Counted from the stretch's first letter, positions 1 to 8,218 are shown. The stretch is 64,000 nt of DNA from Paraburkholderia silvatlantica (GCF_003096715.1 NZ_QEOL01000021.1:1-64000); one strand, 5' to 3'. The notes: a model not told the origin generated them from the sequence alone. Made by a program: numbers and translations.

Positions 1-1011
1 ATCGTGGTGATTCTCGCCTACGACCAGTTCCTGTTCCGCCCGCTCGTCGCGTGGGCCGACAAGTTCCGCATGGAGAACACGAGCTCGGGCGACGCCCCGG
101 AATCGTGGCTGCTCGACCTGATTCGCCGCACCCATCTCATTCATCAACTGCTTGTGCCGCTCGGCTGGCTCTTCGCCAAGGCGGCGCGCATGCCGATCCA
201 GCTGCCGTCGTTTCCGAACGTGTCGCGCGCCGCGCCCGTGGCGCGCGGCCGCGCCGGCTTGCGCGCACGCATCGGCGACGCGGTTTGGGCCGTGCTCGTG
301 ATCGCGTTGACCGTGTTCGTGGTGTGGCGCGTGGTGGCCTTCGTACGCACGGGCGTGGCGCTCGACGAAGTGTGGCACGTGCTCGGTCTCGGCTTTATCA
401 CGCTCTTTCGCGTGATCCTGCTGATCGCCATCGCTTCGGTGATATGGGTGCCGCTCGGCGTGCTGATCGGCCTGCGCCCGGCGCTCGCCGAGAAGGTGCA
501 GCCGCTTGCGCAGTTCCTCGCGGCGTTCCCGGCGAACCTGCTGTTCCCGGTGTTCGTGATCGTGATCGTGCGCTTTCACCTCAATCCTGACATCTGGCTG
601 TCGCCGCTGATCGTGCTCGGCACCCAGTGGTATATCCTGTTCAACGTGGTTGCGGGGGCCAGCGCCTATCCGAACGACTACAAGGAAGCGGCGAAGAACT
701 TCCATATTCGTGGCTGGCAGTGGTGGCGTCAGGCCATGCTGCCGGGCATTTTCCCGTACTACATCACGGGCGCCATCACGGCTTCGGGCGGTGCATGGAA
801 TGCGAGTATCGTCGCGGAGTTCGTGCAGTGGGGCGACACGAAGCTCGCCGCGCACGGCCTGGGTGCGTACATCGCACAGATGACGGCGGCCGGCGATTAC
901 CCGAAGATCATTCTCGGCATTGCCGTGATGTCGCTCTTCGTCACGCTGTTCAACCGCCTCCTGTGGCGCCCGCTGTACACGTATGCCGAGTCTCGTCTGC
1001 GGCTCGACTGA
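1..1011 (+). CDS. ABC transporter permease, C-terminal part (5' end outside window)
   Basis: This is the inner-membrane permease of a NitT/TauT-like (nitrate/sulfonate/bicarbonate class) importer. The reading frame is already open at base 1, so only the C-terminal part is present. Homologues I recall in this group are double-domain permeases of nearly 600 residues, which would fit a missing first half. About six hydrophobic segments are visible. The cytoplasmic EAA loop that docks the ATPase reads EAAKNFHIRGWQWWRQAMLP and lies near bases 690-745. The ATPase gene follows 29 bases downstream, so the two are almost certainly one operon. The substrate cannot be told from this fragment, and no periplasmic binding protein lies inside the window. 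Confidence 0.85.
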   Translation: MVVILAYDQFLFRPLVAWADKFRMENTSSGDAPESWLLDLIRRTHLIHQLLVPLGWLFAKAARMPIQLPSFPNVSRAAPVARGRAGLRARIGDAVWAVLVIALTVFVVWRVVAFVRTGVALDEVWHVLGLGFITLFRVILLIAIASVIWVPLGVLIGLRPALAEKVQPLAQFLAAFPANLLFPVFVIVIVRFHLNPDIWLSPLIVLGTQWYILFNVVAGASAYPNDYKEAAKNFHIRGWQWWRQAMLPGIFPYYITGAITASGGAWNASIVAEFVQWGDTKLAAHGLGAYIAQMTAAGDYPKIILGIAVMSLFVTLFNRLLWRPLYTYAESRLRLD

Positions 1012-1040
1012 TCGAACAACGAATGATCGAAGGTAACGCG

Positions 1041-2390
1041 ATGCAAAACCCCAAGACGCTGAGCGCCGCGCACGGCGATGTGCAGACGGCTCCGAACCCG
1101 CCGCGCCTCGGCGAAGAAATCCTGAACGTGAAGGACGTGTGCCGGGGCTTCAACAAGTCCCAGGGCGAGCTGCTCGTGCTCGACGACGCCAACCTCCAGC
1201 TGCGCGAGGGCGAGATCGTCGGGCTGCTGGGCCGCTCGGGCTCGGGCAAGTCCACGCTGCTGCGGATCATCGCGGGCCTGATCTCGCCGACCTCCGGCGA
1301 GGTCACCTGGCGCGGCAAGCCGCTCGAAGGGCCTGCCGAAGGCGTGGCGATGGTGTTCCAGACCTTCGCGCTGTTCCCGTGGCTCACCGTGCTGCAGAAC
1401 GTGGAAGCGGGCCTCGAGGCGCAGGGCGTGGGCGCGCGCGAGCGCCGCGAGCGGGCGCTCGCGGCCATCGACCTGATCGGTCTGGACGGCTTCGAAAATG
1501 CCTATCCGCGCGAGCTTTCGGGCGGCATGCGCCAGCGCGTGGGTTTTGCGCGCGCGCTCGTGGTCGACCCGATGCTCATGCTCATGGACGAGCCGTTCTC
1601 CGCGCTCGACGTGCTGACCGCCGAAACGCTGCGTACCGACCTGCTCGACCTGTGGACGCAAGGGCGTCTGCCGATCAAGTCGGTGCTGATCGTCACGCAC
1701 AACATCGAGGAAGCGGTGTTCATGTGCGACCGCATTCTCGTGCTGTCGTCGAATCCGGGCCGCGTGGTGGCCGAGATCAAGGTGCCGTTCAAGCATCCGC
1801 GCAACCGGCTCGACCCGGCGTTCCGCAAGCTCGTGGACGACATCTACGCGAAGATGACCGCGCGCCAGACCGGCGAAACGACCAGGAAGGGCCTCGAACT
1901 CGGCAGCTGGCTGCCGCGCGTGTCGACCAACCTGATGGCGGGTCTGATCGAAACGCTCGCGATGGCGCCGTATCACGGCCGTGCCGACATGCCGGAGATC
2001 GCGCGCTCGCTGCATCTGGAAGTGGACGACCTGTTCCCGATCGCCGAAGTGCTGCAAAACCTCGGTTTTGCCGACGTGCGCGAAGGCGACGTGCTCCTCA
2101 CGCCGCCCGCGCGCGTGTTCGCGGAGTTCGGCACGCAGGAGCGCAAGATGATGTTCGCCGAGCATCTGCTGCGCCATGTGCCGCTCGCGGCGCGCATCAA
2201 GAAGGTGCTCAACGAGCGGCCCGGCCATCGCGCGCCGCGCGTGCGATTCGAGCAGGAACTGGAGGACTTTCTCTCCGACGGCGCCGCCGAAGAAACGCTC
2301 GACACGGTGATCGACTGGGGCCGCTATGGCGAGATCTTCTCGTATAACGACCAGTCGGAAATCTTCAGTCTCGAAGACGTGGAGTCCTGA
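1041..2390 (+). CDS. ABC transporter ATP-binding protein with C-terminal AAA-associated domain
   Basis: This is the cytoplasmic ATPase partner of the preceding permease. The 449-residue protein has Walker A GRSGSGKST (residues about 64-72), the signature LSGGMRQR, Walker B LMLMDEP and the H-loop THN. From about residue 315 it carries an extra domain of roughly 130 residues. This resembles the AAA-associated C-terminal domain (PF09821) found on NitT/TauT-type ATPases, and it probably has a regulatory role. I chose the ATG at 1041 because AAGG lies about 8 bases upstream and the permease stop is just before. An ATG at 1023 is out of frame. The gene ends at a strong terminator. Confidence 0.9.
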   Translation: MQNPKTLSAAHGDVQTAPNPPRLGEEILNVKDVCRGFNKSQGELLVLDDANLQLREGEIVGLLGRSGSGKSTLLRIIAGLISPTSGEVTWRGKPLEGPAEGVAMVFQTFALFPWLTVLQNVEAGLEAQGVGARERRERALAAIDLIGLDGFENAYPRELSGGMRQRVGFARALVVDPMLMLMDEPFSALDVLTAETLRTDLLDLWTQGRLPIKSVLIVTHNIEEAVFMCDRILVLSSNPGRVVAEIKVPFKHPRNRLDPAFRKLVDDIYAKMTARQTGETTRKGLELGSWLPRVSTNLMAGLIETLAMAPYHGRADMPEIARSLHLEVDDLFPIAEVLQNLGFADVREGDVLLTPPARVFAEFGTQERKMMFAEHLLRHVPLAARIKKVLNERPGHRAPRVRFEQELEDFLSDGAAEETLDTVIDWGRYGEIFSYNDQSEIFSLEDVES

Positions 2391-2414
2391 GCGGCGCGCT
2401 TTTCGCCCGTGCAT

Positions 2415-2453
2415 AAAAAAGGTCGCGGGGGCGTTCGCCCGGCGACCTTTTTT
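2415..2453. terminator. bidirectional rho-independent terminator
   Basis: A 12-bp stem (AAAAAAGGTCGC paired with GCGACCTTTTTT) has A-run and T-run flanks. It can therefore stop both the ABC operon from the left and the lipoprotein pair arriving on the minus strand from the right. Confidence 0.9.
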
Positions 2454-2472
2454 CGTTTGCGGATAAGGCGCG

Positions 2473-3039
2473 CTATTGCAGCGTGCCCCAGCGCTCCACC
2501 GCGGGCTCGGCCGTGGCCCATTTCCAGCCCGACTGGTCCTGACAGGCGCTCGCGGCAAACCACTGCTCGGGCGCGTCGGCTTTCTCGCCGTCCTGCACCG
2601 AGAACACGAAGTCCTTGCAGAGTGTGAGGGCGTTGGCGAACGCGCGCGTCACGCGCACCTGGCCGTGGCCGTTCTCCACGGGCAAATCGTGCTTGATGCG
2701 CCAGATGTCCATGCCGCCCACGGGCAGCCGGCCGGCCGTCCTGGCGATCATTGCCTGCTGGTCCGCGTGCATGCTCTTCATGAAGCGGCCGACGGCTTCG
2801 TCGGTGGCGGCCTGCACGGCAATGCCCACGCCGATACCGACGGCAGGATTCGCCGTGACGATGCCCGTCGCCGCAGCGGCGGCGGCGCCGCTCGCCGCGC
2901 CGATCGACGAGCAGCCGCTCGCCGCGAGCGCGATGCCCGCACAGAGCGCGGCCAGTGCGATGAGCCTCGCGGGGCGCGACGCCGGCGAATCCGTTCCGGC
3001 GTGCCGTGCGCGCTTCGCGCGCGCGTTCATGCCGTTCAT
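2473..3039 (-). CDS. putative lipoprotein, paralogue of its upstream neighbour
   Basis: This 188-residue protein has a basic N-terminus, a hydrophobic stretch (LIALAALCAGIALAASGC) and a lipobox-like ASGC. That predicts signal peptidase II processing and lipid attachment. A Gly/Ala-rich segment follows, then a folded-looking C-terminal half ending in KWATAEPAVERWGTLQ. The same ending pattern (KWASAEPATARWGALQ) closes the neighbouring protein, so the two are tandem duplicates. The ATG at 3039 overlaps the neighbour's stop as ATGA, which points to translational coupling. I do not recognise the family and no function is assigned. Confidence 0.75.
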   Translation of the reverse strand: MNGMNARAKRARHAGTDSPASRPARLIALAALCAGIALAASGCSSIGAASGAAAAAATGIVTANPAVGIGVGIAVQAATDEAVGRFMKSMHADQQAMIARTAGRLPVGGMDIWRIKHDLPVENGHGQVRVTRAFANALTLCKDFVFSVQDGEKADAPEQWFAASACQDQSGWKWATAEPAVERWGTLQ

Positions 3040-3548
3040 TGCAGCGCACCCCAGCGGGCGGTGGCGGGCTCGGCCGAGGCCCACTTCCAGTCGTCGCCGT
3101 CGCGGCACACCGAAGCGACGAAGAAGGCGCTCGAGGCGGGCTTGTCCTGGGTGGCCTCGTGATCGACGGAGAACACGATCTCCTTGCAGTCGAGCGCACC
3201 GCTGCTGATCGTGCGGCTTACCGTGACGCGGCCGTGCTCGTCGTCTTCGATCGGGAACGAGTGCGTGATCGACCACGGCGCGACCGCGCCGACTGCGAGC
3301 GGGCCCGCCGCGCGGGCGATGCTGTCCTGGGTATGGGTGTGGACGACGCGCTCGGAGTACTGCACGCCGGCCTTCGCCGCGGCCACGGCGCCGAGGCCGA
3401 TGCCGGTCGCCACGGCGGCGTTGCTCGTCACCTTCGAGGCGACCGCCGCGCCGGCGATACCGGCGCCCGTTTGCGCGCCTTCCGAGTAGAGCGAGCTGCA
3501 GGCCGAGCACGCGAGGCTCGCCACCGCAGCGAGCAGCGCGAGCGACAT
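3036..3548 (-). CDS. putative lipoprotein, first gene of the paralogous pair
   Basis: This 170-residue product has a lipoprotein-like start (MSLALLAAVASLACSACSS) and glycine-zipper-like alternation in the next segment (GAGIAGAAVASKVTSNAAVATGIG). It shares the C-terminal WKWASAEPA..RWGALQ block with the downstream gene. I chose the Met at 3548 because it leads straight into the signal sequence. An in-frame start at 3662 would add 38 Arg/Ala-rich residues. The two genes overlap by four bases and end at the terminator shared with the ABC operon. An envelope location is predicted and the role is unknown. Confidence 0.7.
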   Translation of the reverse strand: MSLALLAAVASLACSACSSLYSEGAQTGAGIAGAAVASKVTSNAAVATGIGLGAVAAAKAGVQYSERVVHTHTQDSIARAAGPLAVGAVAPWSITHSFPIEDDEHGRVTVSRTISSGALDCKEIVFSVDHEATQDKPASSAFFVASVCRDGDDWKWASAEPATARWGALQ

Positions 3549-3731
3549 GACACGTCGCCGACGAGGATGAGCGCAAGGGAGCGGGGGCACGCCGGCAATC
3601 GTTTCCGCGACCGCCGCCGACACCGATGGCGCAATGCGCGCCCGAGCACTTCGTTCTTGCATGAGGATTCCCTGCCCCTGTCCGGATAGCGCCGCATTGC
3701 GCGGATATCCAGCATGTTTTGCTTACTTAAC

Positions 3732-3752
3732 GTGCTGCGGATTGTGCAGCAC
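3732..3752. repeat. inverted repeat GTGCTGC-N7-GCAGCAC
   Basis: A perfect 7-bp dyad lies between the end of the receiver-less sigma-54 activator gene and the lipoprotein operon. There is no T-run on either strand, so it is more likely an operator for the lipoprotein genes or a mRNA 3' hairpin than a terminator. Confidence 0.4.
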
Positions 3753-3887
3753 GGGATTGCTCACGGGGATAGGGAAAGTGCAAGAAATTGCAAAAGGGCG
3801 TGCGCGGCAGGCCGATCTTTGATTGGCCTGGCCGTGCCGCTCCCGCCTCGCCGCGCAACGAGCGCGCTGTGGCGTGGCGGAGGGGGC

Positions 3888-4970
3888 TCAGGCTTCGTTG
3901 GTGTCCGGGTCGGTGGGCGCTTCGGTTTCGTCGTTGTCGTCGCCGTAGCTGCCGAGCCGGTTGTAGAGCGTCTTGAGGCTCACGCCGAGCGTGCGCGCCG
4001 CGAGACGCTTGTCGCCGCCGCAGTATTTGAGCGTGCCGAGAATGATCTGCTTTTGCGCATCGGCGAGCGGTGTGCCGATCCAGACGCTCATCGCGTCGCC
4101 CTGGGTGACGGGCTTCTTCACGCGCGGCACCAGTTGCGGATGCGCGATCTCCACGACCTTTTCCGCGAGGATGAACGCGCGGTACACGGCGTTTTTCAGC
4201 TCGCGCACGTTGCCCGGCCACGACCAGTTGCGTACGGTTTCGAGCGCGCGCTTGCTGAACGCCTTTTGCGTGCCTTCCTGGTCGTTCAGTTCGGTGAGGA
4301 AATGCTGCGCGAGCAGTTCGCGGTCGCGCTCGCGTTCTCGCAGCGGCGGGGCGCGCAGCGGAAACACCGCGAGCCGGTACATCAGGTCCTCGCGCAGGCA
4401 GTTTTCCTTAACGGCCGTCATGGGGTCGCGGTTGGTCGCGGCGATGATGCGCACGTCGCCGCGAATCGCCTCGTTGCCGCCCACCGGAAAGTACTCGCCG
4501 GTTTCGAGCGCGCGCAGCAGCTTGACCTGATGCAGCAGCGACATTTCGGTGATTTCGTCGAGGAACAGCGTGCCGCCGCGCGCGTGCTCGAAGTGGCCGT
4601 CGCGCGCCTGCACGGCGCCCGTGAAGCTGCCTTTTTCGTGGCCGAACAGCTCGGCCTCGATCAGCTCGTCGGGGATCGCGCCGCAGTTGACCGGGATGAA
4701 CGGGCCATCGCGGCGTTCGCTGTGCGCGTGGATCGTGCGGGCGATCAGCTCCTTGCCCGTGCCCGATTCGCCGACGATGAGGGCCGTCGCTTCGGTTACG
4801 GCCACGCGCTCGATCTGCGCATAGAGATCCAGCATGACCGCCGACGAGCCGTACAGCAAACCGTACGACTGCAATCCCGCGATGCGCGGGTCCGCGTCCG
4901 CTGCGGCATTGCCGTTGTTTGCGCTGTTACGCTTTGTGGCGGCGGGCGAGCCCGGCTCGATTGACGCCAT
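3888..4970 (-). CDS. sigma-54-dependent activator lacking a receiver domain (AAA+ / Fis)
   Basis: This enhancer-binding protein would remodel RNA polymerase-sigma-54 closed complexes. The 360-residue protein goes almost directly into the AAA+ domain. It has Walker A GESGTGKE (about 67-74), GSFTGA (a Ser variant of the GAFTGA sigma-54 contact loop), Walker B GGTLFLDE and the R-finger region WPGNVRELKN. It ends with a Fis-type helix-turn-helix (CGGDKRLAARTLGVSLKTLYNRL). There is no N-terminal receiver, PAS or GAF domain, so activity must be set by expression level or by a partner, as for PspF or HrpR/S. The start at 4970 has only a weak ribosome site. It is divergent from the sigma-54-promoted gene at 5360 and paralogous to the protein at 5983. 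Confidence 0.88.
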   Translation of the reverse strand: MASIEPGSPAATKRNSANNGNAAADADPRIAGLQSYGLLYGSSAVMLDLYAQIERVAVTEATALIVGESGTGKELIARTIHAHSERRDGPFIPVNCGAIPDELIEAELFGHEKGSFTGAVQARDGHFEHARGGTLFLDEITEMSLLHQVKLLRALETGEYFPVGGNEAIRGDVRIIAATNRDPMTAVKENCLREDLMYRLAVFPLRAPPLRERERDRELLAQHFLTELNDQEGTQKAFSKRALETVRNWSWPGNVRELKNAVYRAFILAEKVVEIAHPQLVPRVKKPVTQGDAMSVWIGTPLADAQKQIILGTLKYCGGDKRLAARTLGVSLKTLYNRLGSYGDDNDETEAPTDPDTNEA

Positions 4971-5120
4971 AGGGGGTTTCGTCCTGCAAAGGTAGTGCGG
5001 GGCGTTCGTTGCTGCGCGCGTCGGCATGCTGCTGCGCGTATCGGCGAACAGGCCCTGCGATCCGGGGCTGGCCGTCCAGGACAGGTGCGGAACTTGCCGC
5101 TCCGACGGCCGCGAAGGTTG

Positions 5121-5150
5121 GCGTCGACGGGATTGGCATCTCGTCGACGC
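5121..5150. promoter_or_regulatory. inverted repeat, candidate enhancer site for a sigma-54 activator
   Basis: GCGTCGAC and GTCGACGC form a perfect 8-bp dyad with 14 bases between. It lies roughly 70-95 bases upstream of the -24 element at 5217, the distance expected for an upstream activating sequence. The assignment is inferred from position and symmetry only. Confidence 0.35.
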
Positions 5151-5216
5151 GTAAACATTTAACCACTGCCGCGCCTGACAGGGCAATGGACCTGTAGAGG
5201 CAAGCGCGAGCGGGCG

Positions 5217-5232
5217 TGGCATGCATCCTGCT
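5217..5232 (+). promoter_or_regulatory. sigma-54 (-24/-12) promoter
   Basis: TGGCATGCATCCTGCT matches TGGCACGNNNNTTGCW except at two positions. The invariant GG (5218-5219) and GC (5230-5231) have the required 10-base spacing. Transcription would start near 5243 and read the small membrane protein at 5360. Confidence 0.7.
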
Positions 5233-5359
5233 GCGGAACTTGCAGAGCCCGGCGCCGTCTGCGTTGATAGGGGCGGCGCGTCGGCCACGCCCCGGGCGAT
5301 GTCATTCGAGTCAACTCGCGTCTTCCGTCTTTGACGAGGCGTATCTGGGAGAGAGCGAC

Positions 5360-5677
5360 ATGTCGAAGAACCGCAACGGCTTGGTAGGAACCCTGGTGAC
5401 CGTCGGCGCGCTTGGCGCCATGGCGGGCATGCTGGCGTGGCGATTCTCGCAGCGCCACCGCGCGCAACGGCAGACCTTTTATCGCGATCTGAGCCGCTGG
5501 GAAGGCGAAGGCGGCTCGCTTGCCGATGCCACCGGCAACAACGGACTGGGCCCGGAAATGGCCATGGCCGGGGGCGCGCCGGACTCGCCCGCACAGGGCG
5601 CGAAGAGCCGGATGACGAATGGTGCGAACGGCGCGAATGGCTCGGCTGGCATGCCGTGGCCGTTTCCGCACAGCTAG
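5360..5677 (+). CDS. small membrane-anchored protein under a sigma-54 promoter
   Basis: This 105-residue protein has one predicted membrane segment close to the N-terminus (LVGTLVTVGALGAMAGMLAW). A short basic and aromatic stretch (RFSQRHRAQRQTFYRDLSRW) follows, then a Gly/Asn/Ala-rich, probably disordered tail. The ATG at 5360 has GGGAGAGAG just upstream. The promoter at 5217-5232 and the two adjacent activator genes suggest it is a target of this local regulatory circuit. I do not recognise the family. A membrane-tethered adaptor or stress peptide is conceivable, but nothing in the sequence proves it. Confidence 0.7.
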   Translation: MSKNRNGLVGTLVTVGALGAMAGMLAWRFSQRHRAQRQTFYRDLSRWEGEGGSLADATGNNGLGPEMAMAGGAPDSPAQGAKSRMTNGANGANGSAGMPWPFPHS

Positions 5678-5729
5678 GCGGGGGTGGCGGGGCCACGCGA
5701 GAGCCGTGCCCGCTTATCTCGAATACGTC

Positions 5730-5735
5730 TATAAT
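5730..5735 (+). promoter_or_regulatory. possible sigma-70 -10 element upstream of the response regulator
   Basis: A perfect TATAAT lies in the 305-base gap before the gene at 5983. No convincing -35 hexamer sits 16-18 bases upstream, so the promoter is tentative. The rest of this gap (5678-5982) shows no gene or repeat that I can support. Confidence 0.35.
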
Positions 5736-5982
5736 AGTGATATCAACAACAATCGAGGTTCGGGCGGCCCGCGGCTGACGGTATTGTTGCTCAGTTGTAG
5801 CCAAACCGCGCAAATTCAGGCTTTTGCCGCTTGGGTGTGCGTCCCGACGTTTCGTACTCCACTGCAGCGCAATCACGTGCGTCGCGACCTCCGCGGCGCC
5901 GGGCAACGTCGTCCGGCGCGCTCGCGAAGGGCGCGGCGCTCGCGCTTTGGAGCCATTCACCTATCAAGGCTGACGAGACGCG

Positions 5983-7368
5983 ATGCCACATGTATTGATT
6001 GTCGATGACGATGAGCAAACCCGCGAGGCGCTGGCGGCCGTGGTGAGCGAAGACGGGCTCACCACCGCGCAGGCAGGCGACCTGCGCGAGGCGCGCATTC
6101 AGCTCGTGCGGCAGACGCCGGACGTGGTCTTCACCGACCTGAAGCTGCCCGACGGCAGTGGCACCGACCTTTTCGAGGATCTCGACCCGCGCTCGGGCGT
6201 GGAACTCGTGGTCATCACCGGACACGCGACGGTCGAGACGGCCGTCGATGCGCTCAAGTCCGGGGCGATCGATTACCTGGTCAAGCCGATCAATCTCCAG
6301 CGCGTGAAGGCGATCCTGAACCGCCTGCCGCGCGCCGGCGACCTCAAGGCCGAAATCGGCACGCTGCGCGGCGAGTTGCGCCGCATGGGGCGCTTCGGTC
6401 TGATGCTCGGCAATTCGCCGACCATGCAGGAGGTCTACGACCAGATCAGCCGCGTCGCGCCTACGCCTGCCTCGGTCATGCTGGTGGGCGAATCGGGCAC
6501 CGGCAAGGAAGTGGCCGCGCAGACCATCCACCAGTTGAGCCTGCGCCGCAAGCACGAATTCCTCGCTGTGAACTGCGGCGCGATCTCGCCGAACCTGATC
6601 GAGTCCGAGATGTTCGGTCACGAGCGCGGCTCGTTCACGGGCGCGGACCGGCAGCATAAGGGCTATTTCGAACGCGCCAACGGCGGCACGCTGTTCCTCG
6701 ACGAAATCACCGAAATGCCGATCGAGCTGCAGGTGAAGCTGCTGCGCGTGCTCGAGACCGGCATGTTCATGCGCGTGGGCACGACCAAGGAGATCGAGAC
6801 CGACGTGCGCCTGATCGCGGCGACCAACCGCGACCCGGAGCAGGCCGTTGCCGAAGGCAAGCTGCGTCTGGACCTTTATCACCGCCTGAACGTGTTTCCG
6901 ATCAGCCTGCCGCCGCTGCGCGAGCGCGGCAAGGATGTCGAGCTGCTCGCCCAGTCGTTCCTCGACGAGCTGAACGAGCGTCACGGCACGAAAAAGCAGT
7001 TTCCCGCAGCAGTGCGCGACATGCTGGCGGCCTACCCGTGGCCCGGCAACGTGCGCGAGCTGAAGAACTACGTGCAGCGTGCGCACATCATGTCGGGCAA
7101 CGACGGCGATTTCACGGCGACGGTGCCGCTGCAGATTTCGCTTTCGAAGCCGATTGCGGGCACGGCGGTGACGATCCCGTTCGGCACTTCGCTCGCCGAC
7201 GCCGATCGCCAGCTCATTCTCGCGACGCTCGAGCAATGCGGCGGCGTGAAGACGCGCGCGGCGGAAATCCTCGGCATCAGCCTGAAGACGCTCTATAACC
7301 GTCTTGTGGAGTACGGCAACGAAAGCGCCGGCAAGGGCGATGCGCCCGCGCGCGCAGCCGGCGCCTGA
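5983..7368 (+). CDS. sigma-54-dependent response regulator, NtrC family
   Basis: This 461-residue protein has the classic three-part layout. The receiver domain has the acidic pocket D8-D10, phospho-acceptor Asp52 in FTDLKLPD, conserved Thr in ITGHA and Lys in YLVKPI. The AAA+ domain has Walker A GESGTGKE, GSFTGA and GGTLFLDE. A C-terminal Fis-type HTH reads CGGVKTRAAEILGISLKTLYNRL. No histidine kinase gene is in the window, so it is an orphan regulator here. Similarity to the divergent receiver-less activator through the whole AAA+/HTH part suggests duplication. The nearest targets by position are the sigma-54-promoted genes at 5360, 7459 and 8288. Confidence 0.92.
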   Translation: MPHVLIVDDDEQTREALAAVVSEDGLTTAQAGDLREARIQLVRQTPDVVFTDLKLPDGSGTDLFEDLDPRSGVELVVITGHATVETAVDALKSGAIDYLVKPINLQRVKAILNRLPRAGDLKAEIGTLRGELRRMGRFGLMLGNSPTMQEVYDQISRVAPTPASVMLVGESGTGKEVAAQTIHQLSLRRKHEFLAVNCGAISPNLIESEMFGHERGSFTGADRQHKGYFERANGGTLFLDEITEMPIELQVKLLRVLETGMFMRVGTTKEIETDVRLIAATNRDPEQAVAEGKLRLDLYHRLNVFPISLPPLRERGKDVELLAQSFLDELNERHGTKKQFPAAVRDMLAAYPWPGNVRELKNYVQRAHIMSGNDGDFTATVPLQISLSKPIAGTAVTIPFGTSLADADRQLILATLEQCGGVKTRAAEILGISLKTLYNRLVEYGNESAGKGDAPARAAGA

Positions 7369-7408
7369 GCAGCCTGCGCGAGCACGACGCTTCGCGCGCT
7401 CGCACGGG

Positions 7409-7424
7409 CGGTACGACGCTTGCA
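7409..7424 (+). promoter_or_regulatory. sigma-54 (-24/-12) promoter
   Basis: CGGTACGACGCTTGCA has GG at 7410-7411 and GC at 7422-7423 with exact 10-base spacing, and a full TTGCA at -12. It sits just after the regulator's stop codon. Start of transcription near 7435 gives a short leader to the gene at 7459. Confidence 0.7.
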
Positions 7425-7458
7425 GTGTGAGTTTCGCGTCCATGATGAGGAGCGAAAG

Positions 7459-7680
7459 ATGCCGAGCTGCAAAACCAGTGATGCCGTCCGCGTGAAGCCC
7501 TGGCTCGCGCATACCCCGCAGCCAGACGAACCGCCGCCGGACCAGCCCGGCGAGCCCGACGTCCCGCCCATCGGCGATCCGCCGGCGCAACCGGGTGAAG
7601 TGCCGCACACGGTGTATCCATTCGACCCCTCGGTCTCCTCTGGATTTCGCCGTTCGCGTGACGCATTGCCCGCGACGTGA
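7459..7680 (+). CDS. small proline-rich protein under a sigma-54 promoter
   Basis: This 73-residue protein is dominated by Pro, Asp and Gly (PQPDEPPPDQPGEPDVPPIGDPP). It has no hydrophobic segment, so it is likely disordered and cytoplasmic. I chose the ATG at 7459 because a strong GAGGAG lies 8 bases upstream. An earlier in-frame ATG at 7420 overlaps the promoter. The adjoining -24/-12 element places it in the same putative regulon as otsA. No family is recognised. Confidence 0.65.
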   Translation: MPSCKTSDAVRVKPWLAHTPQPDEPPPDQPGEPDVPPIGDPPAQPGEVPHTVYPFDPSVSSGFRRSRDALPAT

Positions 7681-7842
7681 GCGTTTGCTCGCACAGCCTC
7701 GCGAAGCCATTGGCTGATCCTGACGGCTTTTATGTACGAGTTACAAAGGCTCTACCATTTTTACCGGCGAATTCACGCGGCGAACCCTAGACTATAAAAA
7801 GCGCCACGGCCGCGTGGCCGCCTTCCCGCTGGAGGCATCGAC

Positions 7843-8064
7843 ATGAGACATCCTGCCTTGCGCCGCTCTGCACGCTACACGGGCAAGCGTGGCCCGCGCG
7901 ATTCGCAAGAGAAAAGCAGTCCGCAGCAGTCGGTCGCGCCGGACCCCGCAGGCCAGAATCGCGCAGCGCCTGGCGTGCCGCCCGACGGCGAGCACAACCA
8001 AGGCGGGGCGCGGGCTGAGGGCATCGAGTACCAGCGCGATCTCGGCTCGGAACAGGACGCCTGA
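7843..8064 (+). CDS. small hydrophilic protein of unknown function
   Basis: This 73-residue basic and polar protein has a good ribosome site (GGAGG about 10 bases before the ATG). A TATAAA box lies near 7794, suggesting a sigma-70-type promoter rather than sigma-54. The sequence (basic N-terminus, then QEKSSPQQSVAPDPAGQN and an acidic end) looks disordered. It lies between two sigma-54-promoted genes in the regulator/otsA cluster. The family is not recognised. Confidence 0.55.
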   Translation: MRHPALRRSARYTGKRGPRDSQEKSSPQQSVAPDPAGQNRAAPGVPPDGEHNQGGARAEGIEYQRDLGSEQDA

Positions 8065-8134
8065 TCCGCTGCGAACCGCAGCTCGCCGCGCGCTGTGTGC
8101 AGGCCGGTTTCCTGGCCTGACAGAACACCGGGGT

Positions 8135-8165
8135 ATTCCGCATTTGCGTGCTTGCCGCGCGGAAT
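8135..8165. promoter_or_regulatory. inverted repeat upstream of otsA, candidate enhancer site
   Basis: ATTCCGC and GCGGAAT form a perfect 7-bp dyad. It is centred about 70 bases upstream of the otsA -24 element, where an activator would bind. The assignment is positional inference. Confidence 0.3.
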
Positions 8166-8218
8166 TTGCTCGCGCTGTCGTTTGTGCGAAAAGATATTTT
8201 CTCCAGACCCTGCCGAGT

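Noticed and set aside
5915..5945. GG-N10-GC match before the gene at 5983 as a fourth sigma-54 promoter
   Set aside because: The surrounding bases are just GC repeats and match the consensus poorly at both elements, unlike the three accepted sites.
5791..7710. 639-codon minus-strand frame opposite the response regulator
   Set aside because: Arg/His-rich translation without motifs, while the plus strand carries a complete NtrC-family protein.
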